Shown here: positions 1 to 7,247 of the stretch, piece after piece | How the letters are laid out: each line of letters begins with the position of its first letter | How positions within the stretch are numbered: the first letter of the stretch is position 1 | Assembly: GCA_046482735.1 (NCBI GenBank) | Contig: JAWOEL010000106.1 | Coordinates: 1-25,077, forward strand | Length of the DNA stretch: 25,077 nucleotides | Direction of reading: 5' to 3' | DNA from: JAQICB01 sp046482735 | Lineage (GTDB): Bacteria > Bacteroidota > Bacteroidia > Bacteroidales > UBA1715 | Notes under the pieces: model-generated | Told to the model about the DNA's origin: nothing | Database searches by the model: none | What the model saw: only the letters and a program-made list of their open reading frames with translations | Made by a program: the position numbers and the translations under genes

Positions 1-360
1 GCTGCAAATATGACGGTAGGTGAACATGCGGGTGTGTATATGGGAACCGCACATGCAAAGTATATGCAAAAAATGGAAGATGCAAGTCTCTTGGTATGGG
101 AACCATTTGTAAAAATGCCTTTGTGGAATATGTATAACAAACAAATAGAATCTCATATAGCCGATGTGAAAAATATTGGCGGACCACTTGCAGGAGCTAT
201 AACTGCCGGCAAATTTTTACAAAAGTTTGTACAATATCCGTGGATCCATCTTGATATTTCTGGTTCAGCTTTTTTTAAACAAGCATATACCTATAAAGGA
301 AAAGGGGGTACCGGATTTGGCGTTCGTAGTGTGTACCATTTTGTAAAAGAATTGTTGTAA
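1..360 (+). CDS. pepA: Leucyl aminopeptidase (peptidase M17), C-terminal part
   Basis: This is the 3' end of a gene that begins before the window; the frame is open from base 1, so the Met at base 10 is internal. The 119 visible residues match the end of M17 aminopeptidases: the segment reading MPLWNMY, the stretch IADVKNIGG followed by AGAITAGKFL, then WIHLDISGSAF and finally GGTGFGVRS. M17 enzymes are cytoplasmic two-metal exopeptidases that remove N-terminal residues from peptides. The metal ligands and the NTDAEGRL signature lie upstream and cannot be checked here. The stop codon overlaps the next gene's ATG by one base (TAATG), so the two are probably translationally coupled. The family assignment is firm; substrate preference is not known. 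Confidence 0.9.
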   Translation, partial: AANMTVGEHAGVYMGTAHAKYMQKMEDASLLVWEPFVKMPLWNMYNKQIESHIADVKNIGGPLAGAITAGKFLQKFVQYPWIHLDISGSAFFKQAYTYKGKGGTGFGVRSVYHFVKELL

Positions 361-719
361 TGTCTTTGAATTTTAAATATATACATACTGATTATTTATT
401 AGAAATTTCTGAACAAAACACCGACTTTATAGCACATGTTGTATCAATTTTTTTTGAGGAAACACCTGTTTTTCTGAATGAATTATTTGTTGCTGCAGAA
501 GCACATAATGTAAGTGACGTGCGAAGAATACGTCATACTTTGCGTTCTTCATTTGCGATTATTGGGATTTCCGAATTATGTAAAGAGTCATATTTTTTAT
601 CAACAGAAGCCTTATCAGACCAAACGTGTACACAAATTATTGCAAATCGTGAAAAAATTATCCATCAATTTAATTGTATTTGTGATGAATTACGTACATT
701 TACCGAGAGTTTAAGGTAG
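360..719 (+). CDS. Stand-alone HPt (histidine phosphotransfer) protein
   Basis: A 119-residue, almost all-helical protein with the features of a single HPt domain. The opening DYLLEISEQNTDFIAHVV and FFEETPVFLNEL match the first two helices of the bundle, and RIRHTLRSS (His59) matches the HPt active-site motif HTLKSS, whose histidine carries the phosphoryl group. HPt proteins pass phosphate between hybrid sensor kinases and response regulators in the cytoplasm. There is no receiver, kinase or output domain on the chain. It overlaps the aminopeptidase stop by one base and is followed 14 bases later by a STAS protein, which suggests co-transcription. The partner kinase and regulator are not in the window. 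The domain call is confident; the pathway is unknown. Confidence 0.8.
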   Translation: MSLNFKYIHTDYLLEISEQNTDFIAHVVSIFFEETPVFLNELFVAAEAHNVSDVRRIRHTLRSSFAIIGISELCKESYFLSTEALSDQTCTQIIANREKIIHQFNCICDELRTFTESLR

Positions 720-733
720 AAAAAGAGAAAATT

Positions 734-1066
734 ATGATTCAGGTTTTACAACGTAAAGACACTCCCGTAGTGGTGTTTAATGGTGTCTTTCGTCTTAATT
801 CACATGTTGCATTATCTATACAAGATGAGTTGCTTGATTTATGCAAAGATAATTCTGTTGTTATTTTAGATTTATCTGAAATAAAATTTATAGATAGTGC
901 CGGATTTGGAATGCTTATATCAGTTCTTAAAAAAGCAGAGGAATATAAGTCTCAATTGGTTTTTTGTGAAATCACTCCCATGCTTGCTGACTTAATTGAT
1001 GTAATGCAATTACGAAATATATGTAATATAGTTCCAACTGTTGAAGATGCATTGAATTCTGCATAG
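734..1066 (+). CDS. STAS-domain protein (anti-sigma factor antagonist type)
   Basis: A 110-residue single STAS domain. The core reads VVILDLSEIKFIDSAGFGML, with DSAG at residues 54-57; Ser55 is at the position phosphorylated by the cognate kinase in SpoIIAA/RsbV proteins. The following helix LISVLKKAEEY and strand SQLVFCEI also fit the fold. Such proteins bind an anti-sigma kinase when unphosphorylated and so release its partner (partner switching). No RsbW-type kinase, PP2C phosphatase or sigma factor lies nearby, so the partner is unknown. It lies 14 bases after the HPt gene, probably in the same operon. A transport-linked STAS role is less likely because no transporter segment is present. 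Confidence 0.85.
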   Translation: MIQVLQRKDTPVVVFNGVFRLNSHVALSIQDELLDLCKDNSVVILDLSEIKFIDSAGFGMLISVLKKAEEYKSQLVFCEITPMLADLIDVMQLRNICNIVPTVEDALNSA

Positions 1067-1132
1067 TTTGGTTATATATCGGTGTTATTACATTTTAAGT
1101 TGAAAATACATTCTTATAATTCAATTATAGTC

Positions 1133-1164
1133 TCTGCAATTGGCAGAATACGGAGAATTGCAGA
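1133..1164. repeat. Inverted repeat (9-bp arms, 14-base loop) after the STAS gene
   Basis: TCTGCAATT at 1133-1141 is the exact reverse complement of AATTGCAGA at 1156-1164. It lies 67 bases after the STAS stop and about 160 bases before the next gene. There is no T-run after it, so it is not a typical terminator; it could be an operator or an RNA hairpin. The rest of the 256-base gap (1067-1322) shows no gene. Confidence 0.5.
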
Positions 1165-1283
1165 TTAGTGTAACAGTGGTGTATGTGAAGTTTCTGACAA
1201 GTATGAGTTCACAGTATTTAAATAGTGTGTTGGTTAGTATTAAATAAATTATAATTTAATATGTATGTATTATTAGCTTTTTA

Positions 1284-1291
1284 TATATTTG
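1284..1291 (+). promoter_or_regulatory. Candidate -7 promoter element (TATATTTG)
   Basis: TATATTTG matches the Bacteroidota -7 consensus TAnnTTTG and sits 31 bases before the ATG at 1323, a sensible distance. No clear TTTG -33 partner is visible at the usual spacing, so the call is tentative. Confidence 0.35.
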
Positions 1292-1322
1292 GAACATATT
1301 TGTAATGTTATCATAAATTAAT

Positions 1323-1946
1323 ATGAAAAAATATTTAGTATTAGTAAGTTTTATCTTTTGTATGTATTCTGTTTTATGTGCCCAGGTAAATGATTCTTTA
1401 CAAGAAAACAAAGAACAAGAAGAGGTTCAAATATATGATAATGCTGCTGATTCCATATATTTAAAATGTTTGCATGAACATCGACATTTTATTTCAACAA
1501 ATGCTCTGCAATTTATAGTAGGCACAATAAATCTTAATTATGAATTTCGTGTAGCAAATCAATATGCTCTTAAAATTGGTGGCGGTACTGTTTTAGGATA
1601 TAGAATATTAGTAAATAAACATATAACAGTAGCTGATGGAGCACACTATTTTTTAATAGAACCGCGGTTTTATAGCTATTCTTCTACTCAGAATTGTTGG
1701 ATGCAAATGGGAATAGCTGTATCATATAAATACTGGGATTATATTCACAAAATTCAGGAAGAAGGTCAGGATGGATATACTTCGAAAGAAATTGAACAAC
1801 ATATGTTTGGTGCATCGATTATTGGAAAGCACCCCGTTTCTGCCGGTTTTACCTTTGAGTATCAGTTAGGTGTAGATGTTGGCTCTCTTGATAATGATAC
1901 GTATATTTCCCCTAATTTAGGTTTTTCTTTAGGCTGGACTTTGTAA
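1323..1946 (+). CDS. Exported outer-membrane-like beta-barrel protein, hypothetical
   Basis: A 207-residue protein with a classic signal peptide (MKKYLVLVSFIF..., cleavage expected after the Cys-Ala before Gln21). The mature part has a short acidic linker (ENKEQEEVQ) and then alternating hydrophobic and aromatic strands, such as LQFIVGTINLNYEF, YALKIGGGTVLGYRI and FLIEPRFYSY, typical of a small 8-stranded outer-membrane barrel. The opening of the barrel recalls DUF3575-like proteins, but that is a weak impression. No enzymatic motif is visible. It stands alone, with its own candidate promoter, and converges on the methyltransferase gene. Function unknown. Confidence 0.7.
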   Translation: MKKYLVLVSFIFCMYSVLCAQVNDSLQENKEQEEVQIYDNAADSIYLKCLHEHRHFISTNALQFIVGTINLNYEFRVANQYALKIGGGTVLGYRILVNKHITVADGAHYFLIEPRFYSYSSTQNCWMQMGIAVSYKYWDYIHKIQEEGQDGYTSKEIEQHMFGASIIGKHPVSAGFTFEYQLGVDVGSLDNDTYISPNLGFSLGWTL

Positions 1947-1962
1947 TTATTGGTATTACAAA
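1940..1962 (+). terminator. Weak hairpin across the stop codon, possible terminator
   Basis: TTTGTAAT (1940-1947) pairs exactly with ATTACAAA (1955-1962) around a 7-base loop, spanning the stop codon of the preceding gene in a convergent gap. It is AT-rich and has no proper T-run, so terminator function is doubtful. Confidence 0.3.
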
Positions 1963-2064
1963 CTTAATCTTATAATGCAGATTTTACTTAAACTTATATT
2001 TGGTTCATGTTTATTCAACAATCGAACACTCAAAACAAAATAGAAGTATGCAAGATATTTAAGT

Positions 2065-2853
2065 TTAAAATCGTATTGTAAAATGTTGTTTCGCAATACC
2101 GGTTCTAAAAAAAATAAGTCCCATTTTACATAAATCCACACTTATACTTACTCGTTTATCAGTACATATTTTTTTCCAGGCAGTATTCATTCCTTTGCTC
2201 CAATATATATCATCAAATACAAGTATAGTTTTACTATGGCAATAAGGATATAATTTTTCAAAATAATCTAATGTAGCTTCTTCTTGATGGTTACCATCTA
2301 TAAATGCTATATCTATTGTACCTAATTTTTTTATAGCGGGAGAGAGTGTGTCGGCAAAACTACCAATTCGTATTGTCGCATTGGTGCATCCACATGCGGT
2401 AAATGTATTGCGTGCTATTGCAGCAATTTGTTCGGCTCCTTCGAGACTTATAAATTGTGCTTGCGGAACAGCTTTGGCAATATAAGCACCACTAATGCCT
2501 AATGAAGAACCTATTTCTAATATGTTTTGTGCATGTATATACCGTGTTAAGCGAAATAATAATTGTGCATATTTTTGAGGAGATAAGCTCGTGCGAGCAA
2601 TATCTTTCACCTTTCTTTCATGAGTATGAATTACCTGAGAACCGGCACCAAAATCTTGAACAGTAATGCGAAGATGCGATTTTTTTATATTTTTTCGCTC
2701 CTTCTCAATTATTGCGTACTCCGGATATTGTGTTTTGTCGCGTAAAACGTCTCTAATAAAAGAATAGACAAAAGGGGAATGTATAGCGTGTCCAAATTTA
2801 TGTCGTGAACTAAGATAATACAACAATGTATTTCGAATAAGATATAAATTCAT
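2065..2853 (-). CDS. Class I SAM-dependent methyltransferase (O-methyltransferase-like)
   Basis: A 262-residue Rossmann-fold methyltransferase. Motif I (ILEIGSSLGISGAYIA, residues 111-126) binds S-adenosylmethionine; FISLEGA (134-140) carries the acidic residue that holds the ribose; FIDGNHQEEATLDYF (184-198) and LVFDDIYWSKGM (211-222) are the post-II regions seen in O-methyltransferases of the Methyltransf_24 kind. The N-terminus holds HAIHSPFVYSF and a second motif DFGAGS (67-72), which I associate with a Bacteroidota group of unknown substrate. No signal peptide is present, so it is cytoplasmic. Its ATG overlaps the upstream lipoprotein stop codon (ATGA), which implies translational coupling. 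The methyltransferase call is strong; the substrate cannot be inferred. Confidence 0.8.
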   Translation of the reverse strand: MNLYLIRNTLLYYLSSRHKFGHAIHSPFVYSFIRDVLRDKTQYPEYAIIEKERKNIKKSHLRITVQDFGAGSQVIHTHERKVKDIARTSLSPQKYAQLLFRLTRYIHAQNILEIGSSLGISGAYIAKAVPQAQFISLEGAEQIAAIARNTFTACGCTNATIRIGSFADTLSPAIKKLGTIDIAFIDGNHQEEATLDYFEKLYPYCHSKTILVFDDIYWSKGMNTAWKKICTDKRVSISVDLCKMGLIFFRTGIAKQHFTIRF

Positions 2854-3038
2854 GATTGATATAAGTAGGTATGTTTATTATTTCTTTTTTGTATTGCACA
2901 ATTACAGTCATCATTTTTATTCATGTTTTTATACCGTTTTTTTGCTGCTTTATTAGCTTTGCGAATATTTGATGATGCACATGATTGTACACAAAATACA
3001 GAAATAAGTAAAAATAAAAATATATGTAATCTTTTCAT
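2850..3038 (-). CDS. Small lipoprotein, hypothetical
   Basis: A 62-residue protein with Lys-Arg, a hydrophobic core (LHIFLFLLISVF) and a lipobox-like VQSC ending at Cys20, so it is probably lipidated after signal peptidase II cleavage. The mature part is only about 43 residues, very basic (NIRKANKAAKKRYKNM), with a CNC pair after two Asp (DDCNC) and a polar tail. No known domain is recognised. It is the first gene of a two-gene unit with the methyltransferase, overlapping it by four bases. It may be anchored in the periplasm or the outer membrane. Confidence 0.65.
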   Translation of the reverse strand: MKRLHIFLFLLISVFCVQSCASSNIRKANKAAKKRYKNMNKNDDCNCAIQKRNNKHTYLYQS

Positions 3039-3163
3039 ATGTATATATAGTTATTGACGTTAATTTATTATCAGATTGTACTATAATTATCTCAACTTAT
3101 CAGGATAAAGTATTATATCTTGTTATATGATTGTTTTTTAATGACTACAGCTCCTTATTAATC

Positions 3164-3173
3164 ATTGTACAAT
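3164..3173. repeat. Short palindrome ATTGTACAAT in a divergent gap
   Basis: A perfect 10-bp palindrome lies between the minus-strand lipoprotein gene and the plus-strand outer-membrane protein gene. A related half-site (ATTGTAC) occurs at 3075-3081. It could be an operator, but 10 bp of AT-rich palindrome is weak evidence by itself. Confidence 0.3.
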
Positions 3174-3226
3174 ATTATATATTCTATTTGAAAGTGCTAA
3201 AAATATTAAAATTATGTTACAAATAT

Positions 3227-3242
3227 ATTGTAAATTTACAAT
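3227..3242. promoter_or_regulatory. Perfect 16-bp palindrome, candidate operator
   Basis: ATTGTAAATTTACAAT reads the same on both strands. It sits 38-62 bases upstream of the two possible starts of the outer-membrane protein gene that heads the recG operon, in a divergent gap. The size and symmetry suit a dimeric repressor or a CRP/FNR-like regulator, though no regulator gene is nearby and the sequence is AT-rich. Confidence 0.45.
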
Positions 3243-3304
3243 TTCAAACAGGTATAACAATACTAATATTATAAGAATGTATGAATTTAATTCATCCTCC
3301 GGTA

Positions 3305-4279
3305 ATGCAACTATATAAACATATATTAATTTTTATTTTTGTCAGTTTATCAGTTTCTGTTTTTTCTCAGCAATTTGAATGGAACGGAAAATATGAGTTT
3401 ATCGCTGATAACCGGGAATATTTTTCACCATATGGATTTCCTCAAACTATTTTACAATCTCGTATGTCTGGAGAAGCAGGCATTCGCCTCGATTCAAATC
3501 AGGTTTGTATGGGAGGAGTATCTTATACGATAAAGCACGGAGAAAATCATTTTAAAGAAATGCCAATTTTATTGGCCTATTACAGATATTCTCACAATGC
3601 ATTAACATTCAAGGCCGGTTCTTTTCCATACAAATATACTTTACCATATGTTTTATATACAGACTCTTTGCTATATACCCGACCCAATATTGAGGGTATG
3701 CTTTGTTCTTTTGAAAACCAACATATACAACAGCATTTTTTTATTGATTGGTTATTTCAGCAAAACTATGGTGAACATGAACAATTTATGGCAGGAACCT
3801 ATGGTATAGCACAATACAAAAATGTACTTTTACGCAATGATTTTTATTATCTTCACGAAGCATATGATATTGAGACAGACGGAAAACAAGTTATTGATAA
3901 TGGTGCTGTACATATAGGTATTGGATATGATTTTTCTCAGGCATCGTCATTTTTAGACACAGCACATATTACAATAGGAGGTTTACATAGTTGGTATAGA
4001 TTTCGTCCCGACCAAAGTGTTATTTCTCAGGGAGTATTACTTTTGTCAGATGTTTTTTATAATAATATTGGTTTAGAAACAACAGTTTATTATGGTGACA
4101 AAACACATATTAATTTAGGAGATCCATTGTATCGAAGTGGCGAATATACACGGTTTAATGCTGTATTTGCTCCACGTTTACACGAACAAGTTTCTACATC
4201 ATTTAAATTTTGTATGCATATAGTAGATTCTGAAATAAATTATTCCCAACAAATACAGGTAACTGTATTACTAAACTAG
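3305..4279 (+). CDS. Outer-membrane beta-barrel protein, hypothetical
   Basis: The open frame starts at 3281, but the Met at 3305 gives a textbook signal peptide (MQLYKHILIFIFVSLSVSVFSQ), so I prefer it (324 residues). The rest is rich in alternating aromatic and polar strands separated by turns, for example LLAYYRYSHNALTFKAGSF, AVHIGIGYDF and LETTVYYGD, and ends QIQVTVLLN, as expected for a monomeric outer-membrane barrel of roughly 14-16 strands. A late segment, GDPLYRSGEYTRFNAVFAP, looks like a well-conserved family motif. No channel or enzyme family can be named. It ends 14 bases before recG and may be its leading operon partner. Confidence 0.7.
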   Translation: MQLYKHILIFIFVSLSVSVFSQQFEWNGKYEFIADNREYFSPYGFPQTILQSRMSGEAGIRLDSNQVCMGGVSYTIKHGENHFKEMPILLAYYRYSHNALTFKAGSFPYKYTLPYVLYTDSLLYTRPNIEGMLCSFENQHIQQHFFIDWLFQQNYGEHEQFMAGTYGIAQYKNVLLRNDFYYLHEAYDIETDGKQVIDNGAVHIGIGYDFSQASSFLDTAHITIGGLHSWYRFRPDQSVISQGVLLLSDVFYNNIGLETTVYYGDKTHINLGDPLYRSGEYTRFNAVFAPRLHEQVSTSFKFCMHIVDSEINYSQQIQVTVLLN

Positions 4280-4293
4280 AAGCAACAATATAC

Positions 4294-6405
4294 ATGAACA
4301 GTGCATTAGATATTGAAATACAATTTTTACCGGGAGTAGGACCGAAGCGTGCGGAGCTTTTGCACAGCGAATTGGACATTTCTACAATTCGCGATTTGCT
4401 CAATTGTTTTCCATTTCGATATATAGACCGAACTGAATTTTATCCAATACGTGAGTTACATCCCTCCACCTCGCAGGTTCAGGTAAAAGGTGTGATAACT
4501 AAAATAATGAAAGAAGGTGTTGGTGCAAAACAGCGGTTAAAAGCATATTTAACAGACCAAACAGGCGTTTTGGAGTTAGTATGGTTTAAAAACATTTCAT
4601 GGATAGCAAAAAATATAAAACCAAATACAGAATATGTTGCATTTGGTCGTTTATCCGAATTCAGATCAACCATTTCTATGGTACATCCAGAAATAGAGGT
4701 TTTAGCAAAATTTCAAGAACGATCCTTTCAGGGGTTGTATGGAGTATATCCATCTACAGAAAAAATTAAAAAAGCGAATATACATGGTAGAGTATTTCGT
4801 AATATGGTAGAAAAAGCTTTTGAGAAAATTGGAAACGAACCAATTACGGAAACCTTACCAGCATCTTTAATAGAAGAGTTATCCTTACCTAATTTACGAA
4901 ATACGTATAAAACTCTTCATATGCCCAAAAATTTACGTGATGTATCTAAAGCACAATTTAGGGTTAAATTTGAAGAATTGTTTTGGGTACAACTTATGTT
5001 GGCATATCGAAAACAGATTCATCAACGATTTGTAAAAGGATTTACATTTTCGCGTACACAAGATTATTTGCTTAAACTTTTCTACACCAAACATTTACCC
5101 TTCCCATTGACCAATGCTCAAGTACGTGTAATGGCAGAAATTAGGGGAGATGTTGAACAGGGTAAACATATGAATCGCCTAATACAAGGAGATGTAGGAA
5201 GTGGAAAAACTTTAGTTGCAATGTTATCTATGCTTATGTCTATTGATAATGGATACCAAACATGTTTAATGGCACCAACAGAAATATTGGCCCAACAACA
5301 TGTTCAATCAATATCCAAAATGTTGCATTCATTACCTATTACAATTCGGATGTTGACCGGGTCAACTAAAAAAGCAGAACGAAAAGAAATTCATGAGGGC
5401 TTACAAAATGGTTCTATTCATATAATTGTCGGAACACACGCTTTGTTGGAAGATGTTGTACAATTTAAAAATCTTGGCATGTGTGTGATTGATGAACAAC
5501 ATCGGTTTGGTGTTGTTCAACGAGCTAAATTATGGAAAAAAAATTCACTTACACCGCATATTTTAGTAATGACAGCAACACCAATACCTCGCACCTTGGC
5601 TATGACATTGTATGGAGATTTGGATGTATCTATTATTGATGAATTACCTCCGGGACGAAAACCTATAAAAACAGCAATGTTGTATGATTCTCACCGACAA
5701 AAAATGCACAGACTTATACGTGATCAAATTTCTCAAGGTCATCAGGTGTATATTGTGTATCCTTTAATACAAGAATCTGAAAGTCTTGATTATAAGGATT
5801 TAGAAGATGGATACGCAGGTATTACTCAGGTTTTCCCTCCGCCAAAGTATTCAACTGTAGTTGTTCATGGAAAAATGAAACCGGATGAAAAAGAAGCGGC
5901 TATGCAATTATTTGCATCCGGGCAGGCTCAGATAATGGTTTCTACTACCGTTATAGAGGTAGGAGTTGATGTTCCCAATGCTACAGTTATGATTATAGAA
6001 AGTGCAGAACGTTTTGGTTTATCGCAACTTCACCAATTACGAGGACGTGTTGGGCGAGGTGGAAGCGAATCTTATTGTGTACTTATGGCGGGATATAAAT
6101 TATCTGACGAAGGAAAAACCAGATTGCAAAGTATGGTAGAAACTACAGATGGTTTTGAATTATCTGAAGTTGATCTAAAATTACGCGGACCGGGTGATCT
6201 TGAAGGTACCCAACAGAGCGGTATCCCATTTTCTTTTAAATTGGCTAATTTATCAAAAGATGGTTCAATTTTAAAATTAGCTCGGCACAAAGCATTTGAA
6301 ATATTAGAAAAAGACCCTGAATTATCTCTGCCGGAACATTCTATGTTACATAAGGGTCTGAAACAGCGTCATGCTCAAAAAATCTCATGGCGCGATATAA
6401 GTTAA
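4294..6405 (+). CDS. recG: ATP-dependent DNA helicase RecG
   Basis: 703 residues, full length for RecG. The N-terminus has the helix-hairpin-like FLPGVGPKRAELL, then an OB-fold wedge domain (about 55-150) that splits branched DNA. The motor domains follow: Walker A GDVGSGKT (299-306), DEQH box (400-403), TATPIPRT (427-434), and the late motifs VSTTVIEVGVDVPNA and QLHQLRGRVGRG. RecG reverses stalled forks and moves Holliday and R-loop junctions in the cytoplasm. The final GDLEGTQQSG block is the RecG-specific tail region. It follows an outer-membrane protein gene by 14 bases and precedes a MutY-like glycosylase by five bases, so repair functions are grouped. Identification is secure. Confidence 0.97.
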   Translation: MNSALDIEIQFLPGVGPKRAELLHSELDISTIRDLLNCFPFRYIDRTEFYPIRELHPSTSQVQVKGVITKIMKEGVGAKQRLKAYLTDQTGVLELVWFKNISWIAKNIKPNTEYVAFGRLSEFRSTISMVHPEIEVLAKFQERSFQGLYGVYPSTEKIKKANIHGRVFRNMVEKAFEKIGNEPITETLPASLIEELSLPNLRNTYKTLHMPKNLRDVSKAQFRVKFEELFWVQLMLAYRKQIHQRFVKGFTFSRTQDYLLKLFYTKHLPFPLTNAQVRVMAEIRGDVEQGKHMNRLIQGDVGSGKTLVAMLSMLMSIDNGYQTCLMAPTEILAQQHVQSISKMLHSLPITIRMLTGSTKKAERKEIHEGLQNGSIHIIVGTHALLEDVVQFKNLGMCVIDEQHRFGVVQRAKLWKKNSLTPHILVMTATPIPRTLAMTLYGDLDVSIIDELPPGRKPIKTAMLYDSHRQKMHRLIRDQISQGHQVYIVYPLIQESESLDYKDLEDGYAGITQVFPPPKYSTVVVHGKMKPDEKEAAMQLFASGQAQIMVSTTVIEVGVDVPNATVMIIESAERFGLSQLHQLRGRVGRGGSESYCVLMAGYKLSDEGKTRLQSMVETTDGFELSEVDLKLRGPGDLEGTQQSGIPFSFKLANLSKDGSILKLARHKAFEILEKDPELSLPEHSMLHKGLKQRHAQKISWRDIS

Positions 6406-6410
6406 CAATT

Positions 6411-7235
6411 ATGAATTTATCTCACGATACGATTATTGATTTTCAACATACAGTTTTACAAAAAGGTAAAGAGCTTTTTCGCCATATGCCGTGGCGAGAC
6501 GATACAAATCCATATTATATATTAGTATCTGAATTAATGTTGCAACAAACACAAGTCTTCCGTGTTGTACCGAAATTTCAGGAATTTATTATCGTTTTTC
6601 CTACAATCAGGGACTTAGCAGAAGCTCCTTTCGAGGAAGTATTATCTCTGTGGTCAGGATTGGGGTACAACAGGCGTGCACGTTTTTTGCACAACTCTGC
6701 ACAAATGATATGCACCCAATACAATGGTAAAATACCTAGTTCTTACGAAGAATTACTAACATTACCCGGAATAGGACCAAATACTGCCGGAGCAATTTTG
6801 GTATATGCGTATAACCAACCATTTGTGTTTGTTGAAACAAACATTCGCACTGTTTTTATTTACACTTTTTTTCCTGATACCAAAGTGAAAATCAAAGAAC
6901 ATACGTTATCTGAATTGGTAAAGCAAACATTATATGCAGACAATCCACGACTTTGGTACTGGGCACTGATGGATTACGGGGTTAATATAAAAAAGACAAT
7001 AAAAAACTATAATGTGTTTTCTGATAAACATACCAAACAATCTAAATTTGAAGGCTCATTTCGGCAAAAACGAGCACGAATTGTTCGCTTGCTTTTGCAG
7101 GAGTCAGGCGTAAATGAACAAGCTATAACAGAGTATATGCAGATTAATAAAGAGGTATGTTTAGAAATTTTGAATAGTTTAGTAAAAGATGGATTAATCG
7201 AAAAAAAAGGGGAGAGGTACCATATAAAAAATTAA
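6411..7235 (+). CDS. MutY-like HhH-GPD DNA glycosylase without Fe-S cluster
   Basis: The Met at 6411 (274 residues) lies five bases after recG; an earlier Met at 6387 would overlap recG by 19 bases. The fold is HhH-GPD: MPWRDDTNPYYILVSELMLQQTQ (Glu41 is the MutY catalytic Glu position), WSGLGYNRRA, hairpin LPGIGPNTAG (118-127), and VETNIRTV (141-148). MutY has Asp-Gly-Asn where this has Glu142-Thr-Asn144. The C-x6-C-x2-C-x5-C cluster of MutY is absent: after ALMDYG comes a Lys/Asn-rich stretch and KQSKFEGSFRQ with no cysteine. The NUDIX-like 8-oxoG reader is also missing; the last 45 residues look like a winged helix (EVCLEILNSLVKDGLIEKKG). Probably removes mispaired adenine or a related base, but specificity is inferred. 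It might be a distinct glycosylase subfamily. Confidence 0.8.
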   Translation: MNLSHDTIIDFQHTVLQKGKELFRHMPWRDDTNPYYILVSELMLQQTQVFRVVPKFQEFIIVFPTIRDLAEAPFEEVLSLWSGLGYNRRARFLHNSAQMICTQYNGKIPSSYEELLTLPGIGPNTAGAILVYAYNQPFVFVETNIRTVFIYTFFPDTKVKIKEHTLSELVKQTLYADNPRLWYWALMDYGVNIKKTIKNYNVFSDKHTKQSKFEGSFRQKRARIVRLLLQESGVNEQAITEYMQINKEVCLEILNSLVKDGLIEKKGERYHIKN

Positions 7236-7247
7236 ATAAAACTTAGG

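Noticed and set aside
1988..2068. Inverted repeat TTAAACTTA / TAAGTTTAA in the convergent gap.
   Set aside because: The arms are 63 bases apart, AT-only apart from one base, and one lies partly inside the methyltransferase frame; easily chance in this base composition.
3075..3081. Repeated ATTGTAC words across several gaps, as a regulon motif.
   Set aside because: A rough count shows about as many as expected in AT-rich DNA, including copies inside genes; only the arms near clpC are organised in a long repeat.
6387..6410. Earlier in-frame Met for the MutY-like gene at 6387.
   Set aside because: It would overlap recG by 19 bases and add eight residues ahead of the family's normal start; the Met at 6411 lies five bases after the recG stop.
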